A stretch of DNA of 64,000 nucleotides from Golubevia sp. BC0850 (GCA_012976225.1 JAAVVG010000001.1:186001-250000); one strand, 5' to 3'. Positions 35,901 to 49,574 are shown, counted from the first letter of the stretch. Program-made: numbers and translations. Notes: generated by a model from the letters alone, not told the origin.

Positions 35901-36555
35901 AATGTAACCTGAGTCTCTCCTTCTCCTCTCCAGCATCCGACCAATCTAAGCCCCCTAACTTCAACTCTTCAAAATTTGCTGGTGACCTCTCGTTGATCCA
36001 AGATTGAGCATCGCTCTTCCAAGACTGGGAGTGAATTCTGGAGTTTGACTTTGAGTTGAAGATGCCTTGATTGAGATGGTCAAATTCTGGAGATGATTGT
36101 TCAGATTCTACACTTGGATTGATGAAAGAGAAGATTCGACCATCAAGGTTTGAAGGAGGTAATGGGAACTTGAAGGTTTCTGAACGACTTCTGTGATTTC
36201 TAGCGTTTGGAGAAGTGATGTTTAACTCGATTGATCTTGGAGAGAAACCCAAACCTAAACCTTCATCTGAAGTTGGAGACAACTGATAGGAAATAATCAT
36301 ATGACCTCTAGATTGTTGAATGTTTGATCGTCTTGCAGAAATTGATCTTCTCTGAGGGGTAGTGTTGGTTGAAGTCAACCCCAATCCTCCACCGTAACCT
36401 AATACCCCCGCTTTCGTCCGCCTTCCCTGAGATCTTTGACTGGAAGTGGATTCTGAAGAAATTTTTGCCAGGATTAAAGGTTTCAAACCCGTGAAAGATG
36501 GGACTCGATTTGAGAGAGCGGGAGAAGATTCAAAGCTCTCGGCTTGAATGGACAT
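32986..36555 (-). CDS. Very large Ser-rich protein of unknown function, 1189 aa, single exon
   Basis: One uninterrupted frame of 3.57 kb. The composition is dominated by Ser, Pro, Glu and Thr, with many SxxxS and polyserine patches, so most of it should be disordered and heavily phosphorylatable. Blocks that look conserved are RGHMIISYQLSPTSDEGLGL near the start, NPFTLDFDSNREFTAPSLAE and YACGSGMNYLSADEEEQLGW in the middle, and GKGVTIGLARTESGRIREVK, PQAVKDFKQARRVSQVKALV and GVLILEEKTKDVVQVMVKF at the end. I recognise no domain. A possible upstream exon near 36900-36970 could belong to it. Confidence 0.72.
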   Translation of the reverse strand: MSIQAESFESSPALSNRVPSFTGLKPLILAKISSESTSSQRSQGRRTKAGVLGYGGGLGLTSTNTTPQRRSISARRSNIQQSRGHMIISYQLSPTSDEGLGLGFSPRSIELNITSPNARNHRSRSETFKFPLPPSNLDGRIFSFINPSVESEQSSPEFDHLNQGIFNSKSNSRIHSQSWKSDAQSWINERSPANFEELKLGGLDWSDAGEEKERLRLHLEAQAQLGGRQGWSPETASPCSPTFPSQTVGLGFEEEEKFVTAPLSFIKKPASLEHRDSQDTTTASIRSWAFSTAAASSISSSGRVSAGPPSYSSNQGSDNEAEPSKEVRVAHVRRTSTSNLPPAYGDEEADSDGESEEEPQEYPFPIMDGDLSFNQLSEQGDVEDEEKLRRLNESFLLLGQENDEDVQLPNEGLGSLPAFINPFTLDFDSNREFTAPSLAEQMAYACGSGMNYLSADEEEQLGWEARGLRREFRQKKEAEDGEEEQNIYGYDEERAEIGSSWSAHGEVVQDWDQVETEDELYWKSSQSPEEMSKSERSNASSGASTNGHYRLDQGLGRAGSLRRAPTTANIRTLSILSGSSTSSSPILSGVLAAPRPRAATYSYEGERSPVDIDSLFGKPLSLEIEQGEIFVEKSQAQEEGDEEQDGLFNDFAYLLDDSISDFKVPEPLGLSASKTVPADLNMIVQPSPALTTPSLGLDGTPEMFSDFPSPLARSGRKIDGLPSLSSCPAFPFQSPQEASPLVDEAVLGLPSPSSTSSNLSILDRPRPFGRTDSGVEYLQIKKKVKRPTSSLSQNTFASPSSSSSSSRLMPTSCSPEIPIRRSSFEERKEVVVEASIAKTQTSPATYFEESRKSLVDEALKAKIMSTIEQETRKAQVQIQIRAPAPSVSTSSSSKGNSSSSRKGGLLRNKLSVAALKGLVSSESKKPSSVAMKPSSSSSSSSSGRSTSTSVSKPKSILSASSSSSRLSASSQPVIKGSELEAIRRSCADKAAFIKAAAAAKASGARSNYAESVHSSSSSGSLPSTTSSRPFLQSKLTTSSRSSQTSISSYHSLPTLCVARTPSQRKRGETGLPETSSSQLASLHLAGSDEISNKHLATAKKNLNVDGKGVTIGLARTESGRIREVKVENGKRLPQAVKDFKQARRVSQVKALVHGSFGEDRGTLPMKLPESGVLILEEKTKDVVQVMVKF

Positions 36556-37487
36556 TTTTTGATGAATTTCCCTTTTCTTTTTTTTTCTTTTTTTTTGAGT
36601 TTGTTGTTTTTGAATTTGATTTTTTCGTTTATTTGATAATTGAGATTAAACGGAAAGAAAGGAAAAAAGAAACTGGACCAGCAGCTCTGCTACTTTTTGC
36701 TTTGCTTGAAAGAAATGAAGGTGAGAGAGAAAAAGAGTTTGGAAAAGGATGAATTAAAAGAGAACGACTGGCGCTCAACTTAGGTTCTTTGAAGAAGAGG
36801 TAAAAGGAGAAAGAAAAGAGAGAGAGAGAAAATTAGGATGAAGAAAGAGAAGAAGAAGAGAGAGAAATACAAAAATTGAAAATGAAAGTCAATAGAGCGG
36901 ACCTTGAAAACGACGATGATATCAGTCGCAGTGGCAAGTGCTTCAACATTGACATCATCTCCCTTCACATGACCTGTACGTACTTGAATTTTCAAACAGT
37001 TCCTTGCTGCTTTGGGAATCTGGCGCGTTTTCAAACGACTTGAGAATCAAATCGATTCAATGGCAGCTTTTCAAGACGTAGGAGAGGGTATTCAAAATTG
37101 ATAATCGTAAAACTAAGCTATGTACGGACTTGAGAAAGGTCAGTGGCTCTAAAGAACATTGAAAGTTGGGAGTAAGTAGCGGGGTGGCGAACATTATAGG
37201 GAAAAGGGAATGAAAGGAGTAGTCGGATGAGAGGGGGGTAAATGAGGAGAAATGTTCTGTCAAGTGTTCTGGTTCTTTTTCTTGTTTATTTTCTAATCGT
37301 ATAAGGAAGAGCTGGAAATCAGGAGAAATGTCGTTAGAGGAGAAGCAGACGAGGGTCGGAAAAAAGAGCTCTGGGAAGAAGAAGGGAAGCGTAAATGGAC
37401 AAAGATAGATCGCGTACTTGAAGTGACATTCTTGAGCCTTGTGAGATCAGATCGAGGGTTTGAAGAAATAATAATAAGCCTAGTTCT
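36556..37487. other. Intergenic with a possible short upstream exon
   Basis: 0.9 kb between the large Ser-rich gene's start and the kinase stop. On the minus strand about 36903-36965 there is a coding-like stretch (GDDVNVEALATATDIIVVFK) after a CAG acceptor. It does not join the downstream start by a standard donor, so I leave it unassigned. The rest is purine-rich with T/A runs. Confidence 0.4.
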
Positions 37488-40289
<2,802 letters not shown>

Positions 40290-40373
40290 CGACGCGTACT
40301 GAATCACTCCTCCGCCTGACCATAACACCATCTGCAAACACCAATCAAATTCCATCCTCTTACGTCTCAAATC
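40290..40373. promoter_or_regulatory. 84-bp shared divergent promoter of SID2 and SPC25
   Basis: The proposed ATGs of the septation kinase (-) and the Spc25 gene (+) are only 84 nt apart, so both transcripts must start within or very near this interval. No clear TATA box is visible. Co-regulation of the two mitotic genes is an inference from the spacing. Confidence 0.6.
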
Positions 40374-42069
40374 ATGTCATATTCCCATTCACGACCTTCA
40401 GTTGGATCAACACCAAGATCGCGAGGACCAGGTTTAGCGGCCAGAGTTTCAATCGGTCCAGCGATCTCAACTCCTCATTCCTCTCATCAACAACTTGGTC
40501 TAACTCCCTCAAAATATCATTCCTCAACTTCCGGTAGACCTTCTTCGTATCCAATTCACAATTTAGAACCTTTTCCAGAAGGAAATGAGTCCATGGCAGC
40601 CATGGCTTCTTATATGACCGCTCCTGAATCTAAAATCCTACCTTCAGGAAATGATCAAAACCCTCCAAATCTACAATTCGGGGCTTATACTGAAGCCTTG
40701 GAAACCTTCTTGAAGGCTTTTGAAGTCAAGGTTAAGGAGAAAGCTGGGGAATGGGAAAATGGTAAATTGAATTGGAAGGAAGGGATTAGAGGGAAAATGG
40801 AGAAAGTTGAGGAATTGAATAGGGAAAAGGAGGAAGTTAAAAGTGGGATTGAAAGAGAATGGGAAGGTGAGTTTTGGATCCTGGAGAGGAGGCGATTTTT
40901 GAGAGAACAAATAGCTGTGATAGAGGATGGGAGGAAGAGGTGGGTGTTGGGATAGATGGGAGATGGTCTTGCACAAGGGAGTACCAACTCGTCGGATCTA
41001 AGAAGCATCGTCATTCAAATAGAAATAGGATTCGAGATCGAACAAGCTCGCGTTAGGGGTGGGGAGACTATCAGAGGTGACATCTGAGTCTCGTGGAGAG
41101 GGAGAGACAACGGAAAGCAAGAGCTAGTCGTGGTATCCTGCTCTAGTAGTAGAGATAGTGCACTACTCGAAAAGTTCAGTATCTCTTCGGAATAGACTGA
41201 AGAGCGAAATTGTGCTGCGAGCGGGGAATTCCCAAAGAAAGTTGCTCTTCTCCTCTTTTCCATTCCACCTAATCCCTTTCAATCTTCATTCCTAACGCTA
41301 TCCCCTCCCTTCCCCTTTCCTTTTCTCTCTCACTTTCCCCCATACCCCATTCTCTCTCCTCATCTCTCCTCCTCTCTCCTCCTCCTCCTCCTCCTCCAGC
41401 CATCAACTCCGAACAAGCCGAAGAATCAGAACATCGTACCAAACTTTCAACGCTTTCATCCCAACACAATTCCCTAAGGGTACGTTTCAACGAAGCTCAA
41501 TCCGTATTAAACGAACTCAAAAACCAATTGGAAACCAAAACAAAGGAGAAAGAAATGGAAAGGAAGAAATTGAAAGAACAAGTTGAAAGGAACCGACCTG
41601 AATTGAAAGTTTTGGAAGAGATTACTGGTTGTATGATTAAAGGAACTAAAAACAGTGAGTCTCCTTTTTTTTCTTGGTTTTTTTAAAATGTTTGAGAATC
41701 TTAGATTTCCGGATTGAGATTGGGTCAAGAGGTTTTTATTGACACCCCAACATCCCACTTTTCTCTCCTTTCCCTTCCAAATCCTCTTCTCCTCCTCTTT
41801 TCCTTAATAAAAAAGCCGACGAAATCCACTTTACCTTCACTCTTTTAAACTCTGATAGTTGGCATGAACCCACTTCCCTAATTCTGGATCTCTCGGATTC
41901 AGCCTATAAAGTCAAATCTCATTCAGGTTTGCTTTCTGAAAGCACTCTTCAAACCCTTTTGGATCAATTGAACAAGGATAGAAAGTTTTATACCTTCATT
42001 AAGAAATTGAGAGGAGAGATGAAAGCTGAGTTTGACAGGAGGAGAAGTGGAAGGAGGAATGTGGCTTAG
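40374..42069 (+). CDS. SPC25: Kinetochore protein Spc25
   Basis: Spc25 pairs with Spc24 in the Ndc80 complex that links kinetochores to microtubules. Three exons, 40374-40866, 41400-41654 and 41816-42069, keep frame and give 333 aa. A disordered N-terminus (about 100 aa) is followed by long coiled-coil segments (EALETFLKAFEVKVKEKAGE, then ERKKLKEQVERNRPELKVLE). The C-terminal RWD-like domain is diagnostic: EIHFTFTLLNSDSWHEPTSL, ILDLSDSAYKV, LDQLNKDRKFYTFIKKLRGE. Intron 1 is long (533 nt) and ends in a CTC-repeat tract. The sequence just after its donor stays open for 30 codons and looks helical, so retention would give a truncated protein. Confidence 0.88.
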
Positions 42070-42598
42070 AGATGGACGGAGAAGGGAGAGTTCTAGAGAG
42101 GTTCAAATCCCTAGTTCTGATTTGGACGCTATTCTCTGGTGCTGTGTATGCTCTTCTTTTATGAGTCGGTTGGATCTTGTCGAGCGGAGATGATGAAGTT
42201 GCTTGGTGTTACCCTTTTCGTTTCTTGTTCTCAATTTACTTTCTGATCTCTTCACTTTTGACTTTGGTTTAGATCTTGTATGTAATGTATTATGATATAT
42301 TGTGGTATGTGTCTCTTTCGTTTAGATATCTATGACGGTCGATCAAGGGAGCGAGGAGGATTGGGGAAGAAGGGGGGTTGGAGAGACAAGGGCAAAGGAA
42401 TCGAGTGGCTTTGACTGCCCATGATTCTTTCTGTACCTGACATTTCGAATCCTTTTTCAAGAGCTTGAAACTACTGAAAAGCTTGGAAGAGGTTGTGTGA
42501 CCCAAGAGTATAAAAGCTCAGCTGTCTCTCGAATCTTGACTCCAAACCCACCACTTCAAAAGAAAGGGAGAGAGCATCAAAATCTTTCAAATCTCAAG
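42070..42598. other. Intergenic
   Basis: 529 nt between SPC25 and the next start. It looks like a 3' UTR followed by a promoter, with a TATA-like TATAAAAGC at about 42511, some 90 nt upstream of the next ATG. Confidence 0.55.
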
Positions 42599-45500
42599 AT
42601 GGAATCAACTTGTCAGTTGGTAACTAGAGCTTCAATGGATGATCTAACTCCTCTTTTATTCGATCGTAAGTACTAATTCAAAGCCATCAAGAGAGACCTT
42701 GCTAAGTGTTGTTCTCGAAACATTTCATCATACATGGTTGCTCAGTCTTATCCCGATTGTCAATCTTTTTCTATCTCCCTTTCTTTCTTCATGCGCTCAA
42801 GATTTGATTGCAAGAGTCATAGATCTTCAACCATCAACTGCTATATCCTTGCTTTGCCTTTCTTCAAGGTTCTTTTCTTCAGCCTGTAAGGCCATCTATG
42901 AAGAGACTGCCTTTCAAGATGATCACCGTAGTCTCACAAGACCTGCTAGTAGATCTAGAATTGAAGCTTTGATTAGGTATCCAGCCAAGTGAGTTGATAC
43001 AAAGGAGAGAGGGAGAATGAGACAAGGAGCAAAGGGACTAAGGGAGGTGGAGATAGTCAGATAGAGCTATCAGTGATAGGCAAAAGAAGGCACTGTGCTT
43101 CCTTCAGAAAGATTCTCTGGCCTATTAGACCCTGCTGTTGATTTTCAGAATCTATCATTCCACTCATTCAAATCTCGTCTTCCAGGTACTCCAAGTTTGT
43201 AAGGACCATCACAGTTACTCCGAAGCCAGTGGTTCCAGAGATCTTGGATGAGACCTCTTACTTCAGCTTTCAACCAAAGATCAGAATCAAACCATTAACT
43301 AACACTCAACTGTTAGACTTCGTTTCAACTTTGGAAGGTTTGGAAGCTTTCATTTGGTGAGTTCTCTCTCCTCTTACCAAGATCCTTTTACCTCCGTTCA
43401 CTCACCCTTTCATTCCGTTGAACCCCTTCTGGGTCTAGACTCGTCTTCCTCTTCTGGTATCAAAAGATTGACTCTTTCTCTTCCCACTTTCTAATTTTCA
43501 TGAAAAAGGTCCACCGACCGAGTCATGCCATCAGAGCTATGTAGTTCTCTCTCCAGAGTCACTCCTTCTCTTTCAATCCTCTCAATTCGACCTCTTTTAA
43601 ATCTAGAGTCTTCAAATCAATCCCAATCTCAATCTCCAATCAGTCATCCTAATTTTTCGACTTCTCCTCAATTAGCTCATCCATTTTACTCAATTCCTAT
43701 GGGTTCAATGGGTACTCCTCCAGCATCTTCTTTGACGGACCAACCAATTGGAAGTCCAGCTTCAGAGACTGATTCAATGGATGCTCTACCTTCAAGATCG
43801 GATCTCGTTGGTATCTCATCTTTTCTTTGCCTGAGAGAATTGACGGTTTCTTGTCTCTCCATGGAAGGAGCTAGAAATCTCACCTTGGCAGTCCCGTATC
43901 TTCAACATCTGTGAGTTCTTCGACTTCTGTTGGTTCTCGGCTACCATTGCTCCTCCCTTTTCTCTAATTTGGATCTTCTTTCATCCATGAAACTCACAGG
44001 GAGCACATCATTTTGGACTTCACCTTCGTTGAAGATTCTCTATTGATGAACATCGCTGAGACTTGTGACAAGTTGCAAAGCATTTGTGTCAAGACCAGTG
44101 GTACAAAGGTGAGTAGAGACTCAACAATCCTTCATGTTCTATCCTTGTGAAACTAATTGTCAAAAAGAGAAGAGAACTCAAAATCAGATGCAGTGTATGC
44201 GTCTTCTCTACTGACTGTCTTCGTCACTTCTCTATCTGTTGACTCCTCCTACAGACGACCGACAAGAGTATTCTCTCCCTTCTAGAAAGCTGCGATTCGT
44301 TGAACACACTCAACCTTGCCGAGGTAGAAGGAAGGCTGACCAAGAAGCTTTGGTCAAAGCTCTCAATTCTCTCAAACAATTTCGAAGTTCTCAAGGTTTC
44401 ATTTTCAGAGATTGGAAACCATCATTCTTGGGTCACTGATCATTTGACTTCAATCTTTGAAATCTTTCAAGCTTCAATGGTTGGATTGAAGGGCTTTTCA
44501 GTTTGTAGGATCTATTCACTTCCAGAATTCGAGACAGGTGGCAACGGAAATGGAAACGGAAATGGTGGTGGACATGGACTGAGTCACTTAGGCCTTGGTA
44601 TTCAGATTCAAAGTCCTCCTCAAATACCACAAAATCAAGATCAAATTAACACACCTTCTGCCCTTGGACTTTATTCGGTTGGAGGAAACAAGACTCAAGA
44701 GGGATTCGATGGAGGACTTCTACCTCCTTGTAACGAGCATGTCACTCCGAGACCTCTGCCTCGTGAGGGTCTTGAAGCTCTTCAAGAATTCGGAAAGTCT
44801 CTTCAAACTTTGGAGGTGAGTAATAAGAGCCTTGGCTCGATCAAAAAATTAAAATTCTTCTCTTAATCTCGACGTTCTCTCTTGCTACCTTTTAATGCAG
44901 CTCGACTTCTGGAGTATCTCCCTAGAGGAACTCAAGATTATACTGGAGTCTTGCTCCAACGTGGAGGAGCTCAAGGTACTTGTTGATGCCACGCTTGGAA
45001 AGATTGTGAGTGTACCTTAAGGCCCAATGCGTCTCTCAAAAAGACTGAAGCTGTTGATTGACTTTTCCATTCCCTTCTTTTTTCCCTCTTTTCCCTTCAC
45101 CAGATCTCTGCAGTAACATCTTCGTCTCGACTCACATTTCTTCGAGCTTGGACGATTTCCATCACAGACAATAATGTGGAGAAGACTACCATTTGCCTAG
45201 CACCTACGACGTCGCAAACATTACTTCCAGGTGGAGGAACGACACACAAGCTAACTTCTGGCGACGCCAATCAAAGGATTCCTCGGGCTCGCAAGACCAG
45301 AAGCAGCAGCATCCAATCGATTCCTGATCTCTCTCCAAGCTCTACCATGTCTCATCTCTCTGGACCCGACTTAGACGAGAACCCTACTCCAGCCAACTCT
45401 CCAATTCAAGAACGCGTCGCTAGGAGAAGGAAGAAGAGTGTCGGAGACGAGGTAATTGGGTCCAACTTGGTTTCAGATGCTGGAGTTCCGACCAAGAGAG

Positions 45501-46835
45501 ACATCAAAAAGCTAGCCAAAAGGTGTCCTTCACTCAAAACCATCCGCTGGATCGGTCGTGGAGCTAAAGGAGAATGGTCTATCTCTGGAGGTGGAAATCA
45601 AATCGACTTCTTCCCAATAGGCTCGGTTCCAATCCAAACTGGGTCCATCAATGATCCAACCACTTTCGACCCTAGCTTAGCAAGACGCAGAACCTCCGGA
45701 ACTGCTTCTCTTCGTGAAAGACCTCCAGTCTCGGTAAACGCTCTGTTGGAAGGAGGAGTCGAAAATCCAGGTCCTTTCTTAGTGGGAGGTCCTCTAGATC
45801 CTGATCTTTATCTAACTTCATCAAAAGGAAGAGACAAAGGAAAGGGAAAATCTAAGTCTCGAGCTGAATATACGGATCAGCAGAAGTTGAACAGGGATGG
45901 GAAATCTGGGAATACGAACGTCTCTGGTTCTTTAGCCTCGGTCTCTATCTCTCCAGAATCTTCTCCAAGACTTGGTAGAAGAGATTCTCATCCAATACAG
46001 ACCCAAAATCAAAATCAAAATCAAAGGGAGAATCAAGCTCAGTCTCAAGCTCAATCCCATGGTCAGCCTCAGCCTCCAGCTCAAAGTCGTAACAATCGTA
46101 CTCGCAAGTCTTCAACTTCTACTTCTCATCACGACATTGCTTTCGCTAATGCTCAACTGGAACAATCAGCTCGTCAAGAGCAAGAGGAGTCAGGCTTTAA
46201 AGCTGTCACTTACAGGAACAAGGGACGCCAGGACAAAGGAGGAGGCAAAGAAGCCCATCCAGTCGACGATTCGAGGAAATACGGAGACCTGACTTCTAAA
46301 GGAGCTGGCGAACGAGCATCCTCTAAGGATCGTAAATCATCTTCCCCCTCAACTTCTCCTCAAGATTCGATCTCAGGTTCTGCTCCGATCGCAATTCCTG
46401 GAGCTTCAGGAAGTAGAGCTGGTAGATACATCCCTGGAGCTCCAGAGTCAGCTCGATCCGGATCTGCCAATTCTTCGCCACCTCAGTCTATCTCTAGATC
46501 GATCAGTCGTAGTCCAGATGAGAGGCGTGAGCTCACTACGGAGGAGAAGGCTTTCGCTAAACGTTCCGACAGTGGTCCTTCCGTGAGGAGTTGGTCAGCT
46601 GCCAACGCAGCTGGAACCTCACACATCAATGCTCGTGGAGTAAGTATCTGAGAGTTGAAAGAGACTTTTGTTTTTGCTTTTTTGAAATCGATGCTGACCT
46701 TGCTTTATTTTGTTTCTACTCTCGCTTCTACCTCCGCAGCGAAAGACCAAGCCTCTCTCCAAGATGACTAGCAAAGGAGGTGCTGCGGTAGGGGCCAACA
46801 GCGGAGGAGGTTCAGGTGGGAAGAAAAAGCAATAG
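42599..46835 (+). CDS. F-box-like/leucine-rich repeat protein with long disordered tail
   Basis: Nine exons are proposed, about 42599-42665, 42802-42988, 43187-43356, 43509-43912, 44001-44110, 44256-44815, 44901-45006, 45105-46640 and 46740-46835. All use GT-AG sites in matching phase. The start MDDLTPLLFDHLIARVIDL then ALCLSSRFFSSACKAIYEE-like text resembles an F-box. Leucine-rich repeats follow (SFLCLRELTVSCLSMEGARN, CDSLNTLNLAEVEGRLTKKL, SLEELKIILESCSNVEELKV). The last third is Ser/Gln/Arg-rich, with NQNQNQNQ runs and repeated SPSTS/SRS motifs, and ends in a basic KKKQ. A substrate receptor for an SCF ligase is the best guess. I do not recognise an ortholog. Confidence 0.7.
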
Positions 46836-47504
46836 GTGGCCAATACTTCCCCGAATTGCCTCTCTTGAGTTGAGTGGGGAACCAAGGAAGTGAAATTCCC
46901 CTTCGACGATCTCTTTCTTTAAGGTTCTTCCCTCTCTTCCTTTGATCCCTTCAGCTCAGACTAGCATTCTTTTCTTTTTCCAATTCTTTTTCTGCCTCGA
47001 ATTTCAAAGCCCCTACTTTTTCGACTGTCCCTCAAAAAAGAGACTCAGCTCTCAAGATGTCTTCTCTATTCTCTCAAACTAAAAGACATGAAACCCTGAC
47101 TCAATCATTACATTCCGGTTTCTTTTCAATCATCCATATATACAAACAAGTCTCGAAGTCTCTTCTCCAATTCAATCTGTTTTCAAGCTTCTTTGGTTGC
47201 TTGACACAGCTTGTTAAAACTTACGCAGGCCGCCCCACACCTTTGGTGCCTTTCCTGCTTTTCTCAAATCTTGATCTATGAATTCTTGTTGTCTACTTGC
47301 AATTTCTGGTTCGAGCTTTGCAGTTACAGAAAATCCGGCGAGGTGTTCTGAAAAGGAAACCGCTGACGGTGGCAAAGGCGAAGGGGTCGAGCAAGGTGAG
47401 TGATCGGATGAGCATAGGGCTGAATTTTCCGACAAGAAAAGAGACTGTTGATTTTCAAACGGGGAAGGGAAGACGTCAAAGGGGTGAAAAGAATGGGACT
47501 TGGT
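46836..47504. other. Convergent intergenic region
   Basis: About 670 nt between convergent genes, C/T-rich and probably 3' UTR material. No supported gene. Confidence 0.5.
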
Positions 47505-48209
47505 TCAGCCCGGAGCTGCCACTCCTTCATCTCTTCGACTCACCTCATCGACCAATCCCTCGACTACGTATTCTGGAACTTGATCCAAATCCGGATATCT
47601 TTCCTTTGGACTGATCACTCTGCCAGCCTTAGACCAGATACACCCTACATTATCCAGATATCCGAGGATATTGTCCAACCTCATCCTAGCTTCGTCGACG
47701 ACCTCTTTCTTTGATCTATGGTTGCCTAGCAAAGCCTCATGATTTTCTGGAGAAATAAAGGTCAGGAGACAGTGCTTGAGTGAGTTCACTTTTACTGTCG
47801 CTTCGAGATTTGCAGATGAAAGAGTTATTGAGTCTTGATTGGGCAGTCTATCTTCGGAAAGGAACAGCTCAAAGAGGAGGGCTGAGATCTTCTCTCGCTT
47901 TCTGATGTCTGAAAGATCTCCTTTAATCTCTTTCCTGTCAAGCGAAGTCTCCGTATGGGTGGAAGAAACTCCTCCACTGGAGACGACGTTTGAAAGCAGG
48001 GAGCGCTCTATCTGGATCTCCAGAGCACTCGAGGTTTTCTTGGCGGAACCGTCTTTGAGATACGGGTTCCAGCCTTTGGCCTTCAATGAGTTGACTAAGT
48101 GTAGAGAGAGAGAGTTGTCCTTCCTGAGCGAGACACAGAGTGTCAGAACGTTTGCAGGTGTGGGAGATTCGACGGCCGTAGTTGAGTACGGTGGCAGCGG
48201 TTGGTCCAT
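47505..48209 (-). CDS. Orphan protein, 234 aa, with a truncated relative nearby
   Basis: Intact single-exon frame. The N-terminus SPTPANVLTLCVSLRKDNSL is followed by a charged Ser-rich middle. A more ordered C-terminal half has KISALLFELFLSEDRLPNQD, KVNSLKHCLLTFISPENHEA, VDEARMRLDNILGYLDNVGC and PDLDQVPEYVVEGLVDEVSR. I do not recognise a family. A second, shorter copy of its N-terminus and upstream DNA lies at 50533-50757 in the same orientation, so this is a small local family. A 16-bp tandem repeat and a foldback lie directly upstream. Confidence 0.62.
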   Translation of the reverse strand: MDQPLPPYSTTAVESPTPANVLTLCVSLRKDNSLSLHLVNSLKAKGWNPYLKDGSAKKTSSALEIQIERSLLSNVVSSGGVSSTHTETSLDRKEIKGDLSDIRKREKISALLFELFLSEDRLPNQDSITLSSANLEATVKVNSLKHCLLTFISPENHEALLGNHRSKKEVVDEARMRLDNILGYLDNVGCIWSKAGRVISPKERYPDLDQVPEYVVEGLVDEVSRRDEGVAAPG

Positions 48210-48343
48210 GTTGAGGTGAAGATAAGTTGGTGAGGTATAAGATGGTAAGAGGATAGGAGGAGGAAGACGAAGACTCTAATTAAGACCTGTTGCTTCTTAT
48301 AGTCTCTGCGCAAGCTAATGCTCACCTCGCGGTGCATCGCAGT

Positions 48344-48375
48344 GATCGCACAGCCTCACGATCGCACAGCCTCAC
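48344..48375. repeat. 16-bp tandem repeat, two perfect copies
   Basis: GATCGCACAGCCTCAC occurs twice head to tail (48344-48359 and 48360-48375), 135 nt upstream of the orphan gene start at 48209. Confidence 0.85.
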
Positions 48376-48476
48376 CATCTAATGAATTACAAGATGTGAG
48401 ATTTGACATCAGAGAAGAGGATAGTGATGTGAGAAAGATTCATCAATTGCTGAGCGGGTAGCGGTCGATCTGCATG

Positions 48477-48675
48477 GGCCAGGCTTGGAGTGCTCCCAAG
48501 CTTGGGTCATGCCCGGCCAGCCTTGGACCAGGCCTGACGATCCCAATATTGGCCAATCATTGGGATTTGAGGATTTTTCGAGATTTCGTATCCAATATTG
48601 GTCATTCCTTGGAGCAAGGTTGGCCAAAGCCTGAAGAGTCTCCAGCCTTCTTCCAGCAGGCTCCAAGCTTGGTCC
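48477..48675. mobile_element. Imperfect foldback / large inverted repeat, possibly a small non-autonomous DNA element
   Basis: The left arm (48477-48552) and the right arm (48592-48675, read on the other strand) align over most of their length. The outer ends share CCAgGCTTGGAG / CCAaGCTTGGAG, and the inner ends share GGCCAgCCTTG..CCAATATTGG / GGCCAaCCTTG..CCAATATTGG. About 40 nt separate the arms. The DNA could fold into one long hairpin. Words such as CCAATATTGG and CCAAGCTTGG are themselves palindromes. No transposase or clear target-site duplication is seen, so the element call is tentative; a hairpin RNA locus is the alternative. Confidence 0.5.
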
Positions 48676-49574
48676 AGCGATGCAAAATACAAGGTCGATT
48701 TTTCGAAATTTCTCTGAGACCTTTTCGTCTTCGCAGTAGAGGGTTCTTCTCAATCCTAGGAAGGTTCACCCGCTCCAGCTCAAGCTCGTTCCATTTTGTT
48801 TCTTGTTGCTTCACACTTTCTTCAACCTGGCTAAAGCTGCCGTCTCATCTATACACGAGAAAAAAACGAGTGACAAAATGTTAATTCCTCCCTCGTTCTG
48901 ACACTCCTGCCTTTTCCCTCTTTCTCCCTTTGAGTACTTTCTCGGGAATCAGGTCTAGTTCAGTCTAAGTGAGTATCTCTTGTCTTAACTCTGCTTCTCT
49001 CACTCGCATCTCCCCAGCTTCGTCTCCATCGGTTTCCTATCACACCTCTCTCAATCGATTTCTTCTCTCCTTATGTTTGATATACATGAGACACAGCTAT
49101 TTTATCCAATCTAATTTCAATTTTTTATTGACGAGGCTGGCAGAGAAGCTAGAAGGTCTGCATTTGGTGAGTTAGAATGGAGCTCTTTTCTCTTCCTCTG
49201 TCAAGCGATGTGAAGCACAAGCTGACACATCTTGAACTTTCACTCTTCACTCTCTTCACTCAACTTCTTCTCTCCATCTCATCTCTTCTTTCTTTCTTTC
49301 CGGTATTTTGCTTACCAAAACTCAAAACTAATTCAAAAATTCCTCTTCACTCAAGAAGAATGGAGAGTTGTCTGGAGGCTGCCGCCCTACTTCTACAAAA
49401 TGTTGGGAGAAATTGAATTGCTATAGTCTGTAGCATTGGACTGGACTTCTAGTGGCGTTCCATGTGCTGAAAGAGAGTACGAGAAACCCATTAACTTGGA
49501 GTCTGTTGCCCATCTGCTTGCAGGCTTTTGTCTGACTTACTGAATTTGTTTCTTCTTCACTCTTCAAATTGAAG

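Noticed and set aside
41360-41398. CTC/CCT microsatellite
   Set aside because: Explained as the pyrimidine tract of SPC25 intron 1.
42055-42115. A-box/B-box-like pair (TGGCTTAG and GGTTCAAATCC)
   Set aside because: The A box is the end of the SPC25 reading frame, spacing to the B box is too short, and the stems do not pair.
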